Source of the DNA: Cupriavidus basilensis
Lineage (GTDB): Bacteria; Pseudomonadota; Gammaproteobacteria; Burkholderiales; Burkholderiaceae
NCBI RefSeq assembly: GCF_029335485.1
Contig: NZ_JARJLM010000163.1
Coordinates: 1 to 64,000 of the forward strand
DNA: 64,000 nt
Reading direction: 5' to 3'
In this document: piece after piece, positions 9,065-17,949 of the stretch
How the letters are laid out: each line of letters begins with the position of its first letter
Numbering within the stretch: position 1 is the first letter of the stretch
Position numbers and translations under genes: made by a program
Notes under the pieces: generated by a model
Database searches by the model: none
The model's input: only the letters and a program-made list of their open reading frames with translations
Told to the model about the DNA's origin: nothing

Positions 9065-9079
9065 ATCACTGATAGTGAT
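9065..9079. promoter_or_regulatory. Palindromic LysR-type operator between nagR and nagAa
   Basis: ATCACT-GAT-AGTGAT is a perfect interrupted palindrome and contains a T-N11-A core (9066-9078), the usual LysR recognition geometry. It is 131 bases from the regulator start and about 60 from nagAa, and is preceded by GATTC as in NahR-type sites. Confidence 0.55.
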
Positions 9080-9137
9080 ATAGCACATTTCCCAAATCCC
9101 ATTGGCTGATTGCTCGATGGCGTCCATCATTCCAGCC

Positions 9138-10124
9138 ATGGAACTGCTAATACAGCCCCTTCAACGCGTTATCCACGTCGAGCCCGGCGCCAACCTGCTT
9201 GAGGCGCTCCGTGCCGCCCAAGTGCCGATGTCCTACAGCTGCATGGCGGGGCGCTGCGGCACCTGCCGGTGCAAAGTGATGGAAGGAGAAGTTCTTGACG
9301 GGGGGCGCCAGCAGCAGCGCCCCCTCGAAGCCAGCGACGAATACGTGTTGGCCTGCCAGACCTTCGTGACCGAGCCGTGCACGATCGAGATCCCGGAGCC
9401 CGACGAGGTCGTCGTCCATCCGGCTCGCATCGTCAAAGCGAGCGTGCAGTCGATCGAGACGCTGACGCACGACATCAAGCGCCTGGTCCTCAAGCCTGCC
9501 AAGCCAATCGAGTTCTCTCCCGGGCAATACGTTCAGTTGCAGTTCGCGCCCGACCAGATCCGTCCGTATTCGATGGCTGGCCTGTCGACGGATGGCAATT
9601 TGGAGTTCCACGTGCGCATCGTACCCGGTGGCAGAGTTTCCGGCTATGTCGCCAATGAGTTGAAAGTCGGCGATGCGATCCGAGTCAGCGGGCCGCTGGG
9701 CTCAGCCTACCTGCGGCGCAAGCACGAAGGTCCAATGCTGTGCGTGGCCGGCGGTACGGGTCTGGCCCCCATCCTGTCCATCCTCCGTGGCGCGATCACG
9801 GACGGGATGGTCAACCCCATCCATCTATACCTCGGCGTCCGGTCGCAACGCGACGTGTACGGGCTCGACTGGCTGCGCGAGTTGGCGAACCGCCATTCCG
9901 CCCTGAAGCTGCATGTCGTCGTCACCTCGGGCGGAGACCCTCGCCATCAACGCTGTGGCCTGGTCACGGAGGCCATCGAGCAGGACATCGACAGCCTGCA
10001 GGGCTGGCGAGCTTACCTTTGCGGTTCACCGCCCATGGTCGAGGCCGCGTCGGTGCTGGCCAAGCGCAAAGGCATTGCACCTACCCACATTTACGCCGAC
10101 GCGTTCTACACGCAGGGCACCTGA
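9138..10124 (+). CDS. nagAa: Ferredoxin reductase of salicylate 5-hydroxylase
   Basis: 328 residues, the standard length of NagAa/NahAa, when started at the ATG giving MELLIQPLQRVIHVEPGANL, which matches family N-termini; an upstream in-frame ATG at 9117 is less likely. An N-terminal plant-type [2Fe-2S] domain has Cys35, Cys40, Cys43 and Cys73 (SYSCMAGRCGTC). It is followed by an FAD domain (RPYSMAG) and an NAD domain (CVAGGTGLAPILS). It takes electrons from NAD(P)H to the Rieske ferredoxin NagAb. First gene of the operon, 13 bases before the gentisate dioxygenase gene. Confidence 0.92.
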   Translation: MELLIQPLQRVIHVEPGANLLEALRAAQVPMSYSCMAGRCGTCRCKVMEGEVLDGGRQQQRPLEASDEYVLACQTFVTEPCTIEIPEPDEVVVHPARIVKASVQSIETLTHDIKRLVLKPAKPIEFSPGQYVQLQFAPDQIRPYSMAGLSTDGNLEFHVRIVPGGRVSGYVANELKVGDAIRVSGPLGSAYLRRKHEGPMLCVAGGTGLAPILSILRGAITDGMVNPIHLYLGVRSQRDVYGLDWLRELANRHSALKLHVVVTSGGDPRHQRCGLVTEAIEQDIDSLQGWRAYLCGSPPMVEAASVLAKRKGIAPTHIYADAFYTQGT

Positions 10125-10136
10125 AGGAGACACCTC

Positions 10137-11183
10137 TTGCACGCAGCCAAGCTCTCGCCGGAGGCCACGCGCGAACGCGCCGCCTACTACGATCGCATCG
10201 GGTCGCAAAACATGACACCGCTGTGGGAGGTACTCGGCGCGCTGGTGCCATCTCAGCCCCGCTCCCCGGCGCACGCGGCCCTGTGGCGGTATGCCGAACT
10301 GCGCGAACAGGTGCTGGAGGCCGGGCGGCTGATCACTGCCGAGGAAGCTGAGCGTCGGGTCCTCATCCTGGAAAACCCCGCACTGCGCGGGCAATCCAGT
10401 ATCACGCAGTCGCTGTACGCCGGCCTGCAGCTGATCTTGCCCGGTGAAGTGGCTCCATCGCACCGTCATACGCAGTCCGCGCTGCGCCTTGTGCTGGATG
10501 GAGAAGGCGCATACACCGCGGTAGATGGCGAGCGCACCACCATGCGCCGCGGCGACTTCATCATCACTCCGGCCTGGACTTGGCACGACCACGGAAATCT
10601 TGGCGAGCAGCCGGTTGTCTGGCTTGACGGGCTGGACATCCCGATCGTCCGCTTCCTGGATGCCGGGTTCGCCGAGAAAAGCGAGCAGTCGTGCCAGCAG
10701 CCGCAGCGACCGGAGGGCGACGCCTTGGCCCGCTACGGAGCCAATATGATGCCATTGGACTACCAGCCTAAGCCGGCCGAACCAACCCGCGTCTTCGTCT
10801 ACCCCTTCGAGCGCACGCGCGCGGCGCTACAGGGCATCGCGCACGGCATGCCCGATGCGTACCACGGCTTCAAGCTGCGCTACGTGAACCCCGCCACGGG
10901 CGCTTCGCCGATGCCAACCATCGGTTCCTTTGCGCAATGGATCCCGGCAGGCTTCGAGACGCGGCCGTACCGCTGCTCCGACGGCACTGTCCACGTCTGC
11001 CTCGAGGGCAGCGCTGAAGTGAAGGTTGGCGAACAGACCTGGCGCATCCAGGAGAACGACGTTTTCGTCGTGCCCTCGTGGCACACGCTGCAGATGCGCG
11101 CCGACCGCACCGCCCTGCTCTTCAGCTTCTCCGACCGCCCAATGCAGCAAGCGCTCGGCCTCTGGCGCGAGCAGCGCCTGTGA
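10137..11183 (+). CDS. nagI: Gentisate 1,2-dioxygenase
   Basis: 348 residues from a TTG start placed eight bases after GAAGGAGA; no closer ATG fits. It is a double-cupin protein of the gentisate dioxygenase family. The first cupin shows the metal motif PSHRHTQSALR (His109, His111) and later HDHGN (His150, His152), with GEGAYTAVDGE between; the second cupin near the C-terminus is degenerate (HVCLEGSAEVKVGEQTW). The Fe(II) enzyme opens the ring of gentisate to maleylpyruvate. Its place between the hydroxylase reductase and the fumarylpyruvate hydrolase confirms the salicylate-gentisate route. Confidence 0.92.
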   Translation: MHAAKLSPEATRERAAYYDRIGSQNMTPLWEVLGALVPSQPRSPAHAALWRYAELREQVLEAGRLITAEEAERRVLILENPALRGQSSITQSLYAGLQLILPGEVAPSHRHTQSALRLVLDGEGAYTAVDGERTTMRRGDFIITPAWTWHDHGNLGEQPVVWLDGLDIPIVRFLDAGFAEKSEQSCQQPQRPEGDALARYGANMMPLDYQPKPAEPTRVFVYPFERTRAALQGIAHGMPDAYHGFKLRYVNPATGASPMPTIGSFAQWIPAGFETRPYRCSDGTVHVCLEGSAEVKVGEQTWRIQENDVFVVPSWHTLQMRADRTALLFSFSDRPMQQALGLWREQRL

Positions 11184-11205
11184 TATCCCATTCTGGAAGA
11201 ATCCG

Positions 11206-11901
11206 ATGAAACTCGCCGTCGTGCCCCCACCGCTGTATTCGCTGACCGTTGCAGGTTGTGACGAGCGCTTTCCGGTCAACCGCGTCTTCTGCGTCGGCCG
11301 CAACTATGCTGCTCACGCTCGCGAGATGGGCAAGGATCCGGACCGAGATCCCCCCTTCTTCTTCATGAAGCCCGCCGCGGCTGTCGTGGACGCCGCGCAT
11401 CCGACCTGCGTGCCGTACCCGCCCATGACAAAGAACTACCACCATGAAATCGAGCTCGTCGTGGCAATCGGCAAGGGCGGACGCGCCATCGCAATCGCCG
11501 ACGCGCTCGATCACATCTACGGCTACGCCGTCGGCTTGGACATGACCCGGCGCGACCTCCAGCTCGAAGCCCGTGACAAGGGTCGCCCTTGGGAGTTCGG
11601 CAAGTCTTTTGCGCGGTCGGCACCCATCGGCGCGCTGCACCGCGTGGAGGAAATCGGGCACCCGAGCTCGGCGGCCATCACACTCGCCGTCAATGGCCAG
11701 TTGCGTCAATCGTCGGATGTTTCCAAGCTGATCTGGACCGTGGCCGAGTGCATCTCCCATCTCTCGGCGTACGAGACGCTCGAACCCGGGGACATCCTCA
11801 TGACGGGCACACCCGAAGGTGTTAACGCAGTCGTGGCCGGCGATACGATGCACGGCGCCATTGCCGGCCTAGGCGAGATCGCGGTCAAGGTCGAGGCGTA
11901 A
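11206..11901 (+). CDS. nagK: Fumarylpyruvate hydrolase (FAH family)
   Basis: 231 residues from the ATG giving MKLAVVPPPLYSLTV, preceded by GGAAG; upstream in-frame codons lie inside nagI. The FAH-fold signatures are CVGRNYAAHAREMG, PPFFFMKPAAAVV, NYHHEIELVVAIG (metal-binding Glu-x-Glu), and LMTGTPEGVNAV. It hydrolyses fumarylpyruvate, made from maleylpyruvate by NagL, to fumarate and pyruvate. Among FAH proteins the short length and the gentisate neighbourhood point to the NagK type rather than fumarylacetoacetase. Confidence 0.9.
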   Translation: MKLAVVPPPLYSLTVAGCDERFPVNRVFCVGRNYAAHAREMGKDPDRDPPFFFMKPAAAVVDAAHPTCVPYPPMTKNYHHEIELVVAIGKGGRAIAIADALDHIYGYAVGLDMTRRDLQLEARDKGRPWEFGKSFARSAPIGALHRVEEIGHPSSAAITLAVNGQLRQSSDVSKLIWTVAECISHLSAYETLEPGDILMTGTPEGVNAVVAGDTMHGAIAGLGEIAVKVEA

Positions 11902-11934
11902 TTGAACACACCACGTCAAAACAAAGGAGACAAC

Positions 11935-13194
11935 ATGAGCGAGACGTCGACGGTCTTCCCGCGCGAGCCCCGCTGGGAAGGGGACGGAACCCACCGCATT
12001 CCCTTTCTCACCTATACCAGCGAGGAACTCTACAAGCGGGAACTGGAGCGGTTCTTCTACAAAGATCACTGGTGCTACGTCGGACTCGAGGCAGAAGTGC
12101 CGAATCCCGGCGACTACAAGCGAACTGTGGTCGGGGAACGCTCGGTAATCATGGTGAGAGATGCCGACGGCACGATCAGCGTCGTCGAGAACGTCTGCGC
12201 CCACCGGGGCATGCGCTTCTGCCGCGAGCGCCACGGCAACCGCAAGGACTTTGTCTGCCCATACCACCAGTGGAGCTACACGCTCAAGGGCGACTTGCAG
12301 GGTGTGCCCTTCCGTCGCGGCGTCAAGCAGGACGGCCAGGTCCATGGCGGTATGCCTGCGGACTTCAACACCGCAGACCATGGCCTGACCAAACTGAAAG
12401 TCGCCACCCGCGGTGGCGTCGTCTTTGCCTCCTTCGACCACGAGGTCGAGCCAATCGAGGACTATCTTGGGCCAACGATCTTGGGCTACTTCGACCGTCT
12501 CTTCAATGGTCGCAAGCTGAAGATCCTCGGCTACAACCGCCAGCGCATCCCGGGCAACTGGAAGCTGATGCAGGAGAACATCAAGGACCCATATCATCCG
12601 GGTCTACTGCACACCTGGTTCGTCACCTTCGGACTCTGGCGCGCCGACAATAAGTCGCAGTTGAGGATGGACGACCGCCATCGCCACGCGGCCATGATCT
12701 CGACTCGCGGCCAGGCAGGCAAGGCGGAGCACGTCACTCAGGTGTCGAGCTTCAAGGAGAGCATGCAACTCAACGATGCCAGCTTCCTGGATATTGTGCC
12801 CGAGCCCTGGTGGGGCGGCCCAACCGCGGTGATGACAACCATCTTCCCTAGCGTCATCCTGCAGCAGCAGGTCAACAGTGTCTCGACCCGCCACATCCAG
12901 CCCAACGGCCACGGCAGCTTTGACTTCGTCTGGACCCACTTCGGCTTCGACGACGACACCGAGGAGATGACGCAGCGCCGCCTGCGACAGGCCAACTTGT
13001 TCGGCCCGGCTGGCTTCGTTTCAGCTGACGACGGCGAGGTAATCGAATTCTCCCAGCAGGGCTTTGAGAGCAAGCCTTTTTACCGCACTGTCGCTGAACT
13101 GGGAGGCCGCGAGGTAGAGAACACCGAGCACATGGTGACCGAGACGCTGATCCGCGGTATGTACCACTACTGGCGCAACGTGATGGAGGCCTGA
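11935..13194 (+). CDS. nagG: Salicylate 5-hydroxylase, large oxygenase subunit
   Basis: 419 residues; the ATG at 11935 has AAAGGAGA in front and is preferred to the in-frame TTG at 11902, which abuts the nagK stop. The Rieske site is Cys88-x-His90 and Cys108-x2-His111 (VCAHRG, CPYHQW). The catalytic iron site lies in ENIKDPYHPGLLH (Asp218, His221, His226). Ring-hydroxylating oxygenase alpha subunits of this length next to a 160-residue beta subunit are the salicylate 5-hydroxylases, which convert salicylate to gentisate. The adjacent gentisate dioxygenase strongly supports this. Confidence 0.92.
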   Translation: MSETSTVFPREPRWEGDGTHRIPFLTYTSEELYKRELERFFYKDHWCYVGLEAEVPNPGDYKRTVVGERSVIMVRDADGTISVVENVCAHRGMRFCRERHGNRKDFVCPYHQWSYTLKGDLQGVPFRRGVKQDGQVHGGMPADFNTADHGLTKLKVATRGGVVFASFDHEVEPIEDYLGPTILGYFDRLFNGRKLKILGYNRQRIPGNWKLMQENIKDPYHPGLLHTWFVTFGLWRADNKSQLRMDDRHRHAAMISTRGQAGKAEHVTQVSSFKESMQLNDASFLDIVPEPWWGGPTAVMTTIFPSVILQQQVNSVSTRHIQPNGHGSFDFVWTHFGFDDDTEEMTQRRLRQANLFGPAGFVSADDGEVIEFSQQGFESKPFYRTVAELGGREVENTEHMVTETLIRGMYHYWRNVMEA

Positions 13195-13197
13195 GCG

Positions 13198-13680
13198 ATG
13201 AGTACGAACGTCAACTTCGAAGACTGGCTTGCCCTGACGCAACTCTACTCGGATTATGCGAGCGCTGTGGACTCGGGGAACTGGGATCTTTGGCCAGAGT
13301 TCTTCACCGACCAGTGCGTCTATCGCCTGCAGCCACGCGAAAACCACGAACGCGGCCTCCCTCTCGCAACCCTGTCGTTCACCAGCAAGGGCATGCTGAA
13401 AGACCGTGTCTACGGCATCAAGGAGACACTGTTTCACGATCCGTACTATCAGCGACACGTGGTCGGTAACCCGGTGATCCGCAGCGTCGAGAACGGGCGC
13501 TTTACTTGCGAGGCGAACTACGCCGTCTTCCGCACCAAGCTGTCGGATACATCCACGGTGTTCAATGTCGGCCGCTACCTCGATACGGTCGAGCGAACAT
13601 CTACCGGGCTGAAGTTCGCATCGCGTGAGTGCATTTACGACAGCGAAATGATCCCTAACTCGATCATCTACCCAATCTGA
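13198..13680 (+). CDS. nagH: Salicylate 5-hydroxylase, small oxygenase subunit
   Basis: 160 residues with GATGGAGG shortly before the start. It is a ring-hydroxylating dioxygenase beta subunit of the NTF2-like cystatin fold: [21 protein letters not shown] near the N-terminus, then [16 protein letters not shown] and a C-terminal [11 protein letters not shown]. It has no cofactor and structures the alpha-beta oxygenase with NagG. It begins three bases after the nagG stop, so the two are almost certainly co-translated. Confidence 0.92.
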   Translation: MSTNVNFEDWLALTQLYSDYASAVDSGNWDLWPEFFTDQCVYRLQPRENHERGLPLATLSFTSKGMLKDRVYGIKETLFHDPYYQRHVVGNPVIRSVENGRFTCEANYAVFRTKLSDTSTVFNVGRYLDTVERTSTGLKFASRECIYDSEMIPNSIIYPI

Positions 13681-13687
13681 GGTGACC

Positions 13688-14005
13688 ATGAGCGCCCCCC
13701 AATGGATCGACGCCTTGTCGGCCGACGATTTGCCCTCTGATGACGTTCTCGGCGTCGAAGTCGCGGGCCGCGACATCGCAATCTACACGGTTGGCACAGC
13801 GGTTTACGCGACTGACAATCTTTGCACGCATGGCAATGCCCGCCTGTGCGACGGATTCCTCGACGGTCATGAGGTCGAATGCCCCCTTCACCAGGGCAAG
13901 TTTGACGTGCGCGACGGCAGGCCCTTGTGCGATCCGGTCACGGATGCGCTGCGCAGCTACCCCGTAAAGATCGAGGGGCGGCGCGTGTTCCTACGCTTCG
14001 ACTGA
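13688..14005 (+). CDS. nagAb: Rieske [2Fe-2S] ferredoxin of salicylate 5-hydroxylase
   Basis: 105 residues from the ATG after GAGGTGACC; a GTG six bases earlier is possible. The single Rieske domain has Cys46-x-His48 and Cys65-x2-His68 ([19 protein letters not shown]), spaced as in NahAb-type ferredoxins. It carries electrons from NagAa to NagGH. With it the three-component hydroxylase is complete. No naphthalene dioxygenase genes (nagAc, nagAd) follow, unlike naphthalene clusters of Ralstonia U2 type. Confidence 0.92.
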   Translation: MSAPQWIDALSADDLPSDDVLGVEVAGRDIAIYTVGTAVYATDNLCTHGNARLCDGFLDGHEVECPLHQGKFDVRDGRPLCDPVTDALRSYPVKIEGRRVFLRFD

Positions 14006-14083
14006 CGCTCAGCCGCTTAAACCCGGCGTCGTTCTCGACGGGCGCCATGGGTTCCGCCGGTACATATATAAAAGGAGACAAGA

Positions 14084-15244
14084 ATGACGTTCAAAGCATT
14101 TCGAGCCGTCGCGCTCACCGCCACCATCGCCTGCAGCTTCGCCGCTGCACAGGCCACGACCATCGGTCTGGTGGCACCGCTCTCGGGTCCCCAAGCCCTG
14201 GTGGGCCAGGATCAGCTCGACGGTTTCATGCTGGCCATTGAGCAACTCGGAGGCAAGCTTGGCGGCGATTCCGTGAAAGTGATCAAGGAGGACGATCAGC
14301 TCAAGCCCGAGGTCGGCCAGCAGATTGTCCGCAAGCTCATCGATAGAGACAAGGTCGACGCAATCGTCGGTCTGTCGTTCTCCAACGTCCTGATGGGCAG
14401 CCTGCCACGTCTGGCCGAGTCGGGCGTGGTGGCCATTGCCACCAATGCCGGCCCTTCGCCGCTAGCTGGGGCGCAATGCAAGGCCAACGTCTTCTCGCTT
14501 GCGTGGCAGAACGACGGTGCGGCCGAGGCGATGGGCAAATTCGCGCAGGACCGCGGTATCAAGCGGATCTACCTGATGGCGCCGAACTACCAGGCCGGCA
14601 AAGACGTGCTGGCTGGATTCAAGCGCTTCTACAAGGGCCAGGTCGTCGACGAAGTCTACACGCAGGTCAATCAACCCGATTACTCGGCCGAGATCGCGCA
14701 GCTGCAGGCCGCGAAGCCTGATGCGGTCTTCGCGTTCTATCCGGGGGGCATGGGCATCAACTTTGTCAAGCAGATGAGCCAGGCCGGGCTAGTCGGTAAA
14801 CTGCCGCTGTATTCCGTTTATACCGTCGACGGCACGACGCTCCCGTCGCTGCGGGATGCAGCCGCCGGGACAATCAGCGGCGCGATGTACGACGCAGCGC
14901 TGGACACACCGGAGAACCGCAGGTTCGTCGCCGCCTTCGAGGCGAAGTACAAACGCATTCCCAGTCTCTACGCGGCGATCGGCTTCGATGCAGCCAACCT
15001 GCTGGACGTCGCTTTGCGCAAAGCGGGAGGAGACACCAAGAAGCTCGCGACCGCAGTGAAAGCCGGCGGCAGTGAGTTCAAGTCGGTGCGCGGACCCTTC
15101 CGATTCGGCAAAAACAACATGCCGATCCAGAACTACTACGCGTTCGAGACAACGCGGGATGCCGGCAAGCTCGCGACCAAGTTGATCGGCACGCCGCTGG
15201 CTGCGCACACCGATCCGTACGCCCCGCAGTGTACGTTGCCTTGA
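14084..15244 (+). CDS. LIV-type ABC transporter periplasmic binding protein
   Basis: 386 residues, start preceded by AAAAGGAGACAAG. A signal peptide spans about residues 1-25 (FRAVALTATIACSFAAAQA). The mature part opens with TTIGLVAPLSGPQALVGQD, characteristic of the LivK/AmiC-like Peripla_BP_6 family, and has the usual lobes (VDAIVGLSFSNV, RIYLMAPNYQAGKD, PDAVFAFYPGGMG). It would capture a small acid in the periplasm and pass it to the permeases encoded next. Its place inside the nag cluster suggests salicylate, gentisate or a related aromatic acid rather than an amino acid. Confidence 0.88.
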   Translation: MTFKAFRAVALTATIACSFAAAQATTIGLVAPLSGPQALVGQDQLDGFMLAIEQLGGKLGGDSVKVIKEDDQLKPEVGQQIVRKLIDRDKVDAIVGLSFSNVLMGSLPRLAESGVVAIATNAGPSPLAGAQCKANVFSLAWQNDGAAEAMGKFAQDRGIKRIYLMAPNYQAGKDVLAGFKRFYKGQVVDEVYTQVNQPDYSAEIAQLQAAKPDAVFAFYPGGMGINFVKQMSQAGLVGKLPLYSVYTVDGTTLPSLRDAAAGTISGAMYDAALDTPENRRFVAAFEAKYKRIPSLYAAIGFDAANLLDVALRKAGGDTKKLATAVKAGGSEFKSVRGPFRFGKNNMPIQNYYAFETTRDAGKLATKLIGTPLAAHTDPYAPQCTLP

Positions 15245-15254
15245 GGAGAGAACG

Positions 15255-16175
15255 ATGAGTGCAACGCTGCTGCTGGCGCAACTGCTCAATGGCCTCCAAT
15301 ATGGCGTGCTTCTGTTTCTGCTGGCGGCTGGGCTGACGCTGGTGTTCGGAATCATGAGCTTCGTGAACTTGGCTCACGGCTCGCTGTACATGCTTGGCGC
15401 CTACGCGGCAGCCGTCGTCTACGGAGCCACCGGCTCATTCGCGCTGGCGATCCTGGCGGCGACGGGATCGGCCCTGTTCCTCGGACTGGTGCTTGAGGTG
15501 ACGATCGTCTCCCGCCTATACCGGCGCGACCACCTGGATCACGTGCTCGCGACCTTTGGTCTAGTGATGTTCTTCAACGAAACCGTGCGACTGGTCTGGG
15601 GCCCGCAGCCGCTGTTCGTGCCGGTGCCAGAGGTCCTGAGCGGAACGGTCGACATCGTCGGCTTCACCTATCCCTCATACCGTTTCGCCATCATCGTCGC
15701 TGGCCTGCTGGTAGCCCTGGGATCGTACCTGCTGATCCACAAGACGCGCGTTGGCATGTTGATCCGCGCCGGTGCGCAGAACCCACAGCTGGTGGCTGCG
15801 CTGGGCATCAACATCGGACTGCTCAACGCCATGCTCTTTGGCGTAGGCGCGATGCTGGCAGGGATTGCGGGTGCGATGGCAGGCCCGGTGCTCTCCGTCC
15901 AATCCGGCATGGGCGAGCCGGTACTCATCACTACGCTGGTGGTGATCGTCATCGGCGGCATCGGATCTATCAACGGTGCTCTGTACGCGGCACTCATCGT
16001 CGGCATCGTGGATACGCTCGGACGGGTATTCCTGCCTCTCCTGCTGCGCCAGGTCGCCGAGCGCTCGATTGCCGACGCGGCCGGCCCCGCGCTCGCCTCG
16101 ATGAGTGTCTACCTGCTAATGGCACTGGTCCTCGCGCTACGTCCGCAGGGGCTGTTTCCGGCCCGTCGCGGCTGA
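15255..16175 (+). CDS. LIV-type ABC transporter permease (LivH-like)
   Basis: 306 residues, about eight hydrophobic segments. Family marks are the N-terminal LLNGLQYGVLLFLLAAGLTL followed by FGIMSFVNLAHGSLYMLGAY, and later ALGINIGLLNAMLFGVGAML and VVIVIGGIGSINGAL, the cytoplasmic loop that meets the ATPases. Start has TTGAGGAGAGAAC in front, ten bases after the binding-protein stop. Together with the next gene it forms the transmembrane heterodimer of the importer. Confidence 0.9.
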   Translation: MSATLLLAQLLNGLQYGVLLFLLAAGLTLVFGIMSFVNLAHGSLYMLGAYAAAVVYGATGSFALAILAATGSALFLGLVLEVTIVSRLYRRDHLDHVLATFGLVMFFNETVRLVWGPQPLFVPVPEVLSGTVDIVGFTYPSYRFAIIVAGLLVALGSYLLIHKTRVGMLIRAGAQNPQLVAALGINIGLLNAMLFGVGAMLAGIAGAMAGPVLSVQSGMGEPVLITTLVVIVIGGIGSINGALYAALIVGIVDTLGRVFLPLLLRQVAERSIADAAGPALASMSVYLLMALVLALRPQGLFPARRG

Positions 16176-16185
16176 GGAGAAGGAA

Positions 16186-17193
16186 ATGATCTCGAAACTC
16201 ATACGTCCCACGAGCGCAATTCCGCTGTTGCTGCTCGTCGGCCTCGTCGCGGTTCCATTCGTCGCGAGCGCCCTCGAACAGCCGTTCTGGATCTCATTCT
16301 TCGCGCGCATCGTCATCTACGCCATTGCCGCATCCGCGCTCAATCTGGCACTTGGCTATGGCGGGCTCGTGAGCTTTGGCCACGCGCTGTTTCTCGGCCT
16401 TGGCAGCTACGCCGTCGCGCTGCCAGCCTTCCATGGCATCGACAACGGTTGGGTCCACCTGGTTCTCTGTATTGGTGGCTGCGCCCTGGTGGCGCTGGCG
16501 GTGGGCGCGATCAGCCTGCGGACCACGGGCATGGCGTTCATCATGATCACGCTCGCCTTCGCGCAGATGAGTTACTTCCTGTTTGTCAGCCTCAAGCAGT
16601 ACGGAGGAGACGATGGGCTTCCCATCTCGGCGACGAGCCGCTTTGGCGGGCTGAACCTGGGATCGCCGCTCGTGTTGTACGGCACGGCACTGGCAGTGCT
16701 TGTGCTCGTCACGTGGTGGATGGCACGGTTGCGCGTGGCCGCCTTTGGCATGGCGCTGCGGGGTGCTCGCCAGAACACCCGCCGCGTCAACGCCATCGGA
16801 TTGCAAGCCCAGCGGTTGCAACTGGTGGCGTTCGTGATCTCCGGTGCCATCTGCGGGGTGTCGGGACTGCTGCTCGCCAACCTGAACGCCTTCGCCTCGC
16901 CAAGTTCCCTTGCCTGGACAGTGTCGGGCGAGCTGATCGTGATGGTCGTGCTCGGCGGCATGGGTTCGGTGTTCGGTCCTCTAATCGGTGCGCTGGTGTT
17001 TCTTGGCCTTGAGGAGATCCTCAAGGGCATTACCGAACACTGGATGGCGATCTTCGGACCACTGATCGTGATGATCGCGTTAGTTGGGCGGCGCGGCATC
17101 GTTGGGCTGCTCGACAGCCTCGAACGCGCGTTGCGCCCGAAGGAGGAGCCATTGCCGGCGAGTCCGGCCGTCGTTCGCGAAGGAGGTGCATGA
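16186..17193 (+). CDS. LIV-type ABC transporter permease (LivM-like)
   Basis: 335 residues with about eight to ten membrane segments. LivM signs are ALNLALGYGGLVSFGHALFL, the loop with GGDDGLPI, the coupling region GMALRGARQNTRRVNAIG and VVLGGMGSVFGPLIGAL. The C-terminal tail is short and cytosolic, without a fused ATPase. Its stop overlaps the next start (ATGATGA), so translation of the permease and the ATPase is coupled. Confidence 0.9.
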   Translation: MISKLIRPTSAIPLLLLVGLVAVPFVASALEQPFWISFFARIVIYAIAASALNLALGYGGLVSFGHALFLGLGSYAVALPAFHGIDNGWVHLVLCIGGCALVALAVGAISLRTTGMAFIMITLAFAQMSYFLFVSLKQYGGDDGLPISATSRFGGLNLGSPLVLYGTALAVLVLVTWWMARLRVAAFGMALRGARQNTRRVNAIGLQAQRLQLVAFVISGAICGVSGLLLANLNAFASPSSLAWTVSGELIVMVVLGGMGSVFGPLIGALVFLGLEEILKGITEHWMAIFGPLIVMIALVGRRGIVGLLDSLERALRPKEEPLPASPAVVREGGA

Positions 17194-17939
17194 TGACCGG
17201 ACTGCAGACGGAAGGACTCGTCAAGCGCTACGGGGCACTCTTGGTGACGGACCATGTGTCACTGGACATCCGACCCGGTGAACTACACGCGGTGATCGGG
17301 CCCAACGGGGCCGGCAAGACGACCTTGATCAACCAGCTGAGCGGCGAGTTGCAACCCAACGAGGGGTGCATTCGATTCGATGGGCGAGAGGTGACCGCCC
17401 TGCCTGTCCATCGGCGGGCTCGGGCCGGACTGCTGCGCTCGTACCAGATCACGTCGATCTTCGAGGAATTTTCCGTTCTGGAAAACGCCGTGCTGGCTGG
17501 GGTGGCGGCCAAACGGCATGCCTGGCGCTTTTGGACGCCGTTGCTCGCGGATGCCAAGGCACGCCAAGCGGCAGAGGAGGCTGTAGCGGCGGCGGGCCTC
17601 ACAACGCAAGCCGATGTCCTGGCCGGCGAGTTGGCCTACGGACAGCGTCGGCAGTTGGAGCTAGCCATGACGCTCGCCGCGCAGCCCAAGTTCCTGCTTC
17701 TGGACGAGCCGATGGCCGGCATGAGCGTGCAGGAGTCCGCAGCTGTCACGGCATTACTGCGCGACCTGAAGCGCCGCTACACGATCCTTCTTGTAGAGCA
17801 CGACATGGATGCCGTTTTCTCCCTGGCCGACCGGATCAGCGTTCTCGTCTATGGCAGCGTGATGTTCACCGGCACGCCAGACGAGATCCGGGAGCATCCG
17901 GAGGTGCGCGCAGTGTATCTCGGCGAAGAAGTCGTCTGA
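17190..17939 (+). CDS. LIV-type ABC transporter ATPase (LivG-like)
   Basis: 249 residues; start at 17190 or the adjacent ATG at 17193. Walker A is GPNGAGKTT at about 37-45, the signature region is the LAYGQ variant usual for LivG, and Walker B is FLLLDEPMAG, followed by the H-loop LLVEHDMDAVF. The LivG-specific insert with LRSYQITSIF and the C-terminal extension ending YLGEEVV are present. Provides one of two ATPase subunits energising uptake. Confidence 0.9.
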   Translation: MMTGLQTEGLVKRYGALLVTDHVSLDIRPGELHAVIGPNGAGKTTLINQLSGELQPNEGCIRFDGREVTALPVHRRARAGLLRSYQITSIFEEFSVLENAVLAGVAAKRHAWRFWTPLLADAKARQAAEEAVAAAGLTTQADVLAGELAYGQRRQLELAMTLAAQPKFLLLDEPMAGMSVQESAAVTALLRDLKRRYTILLVEHDMDAVFSLADRISVLVYGSVMFTGTPDEIREHPEVRAVYLGEEVV

Positions 17940-17949
17940 AGGAGAACTC

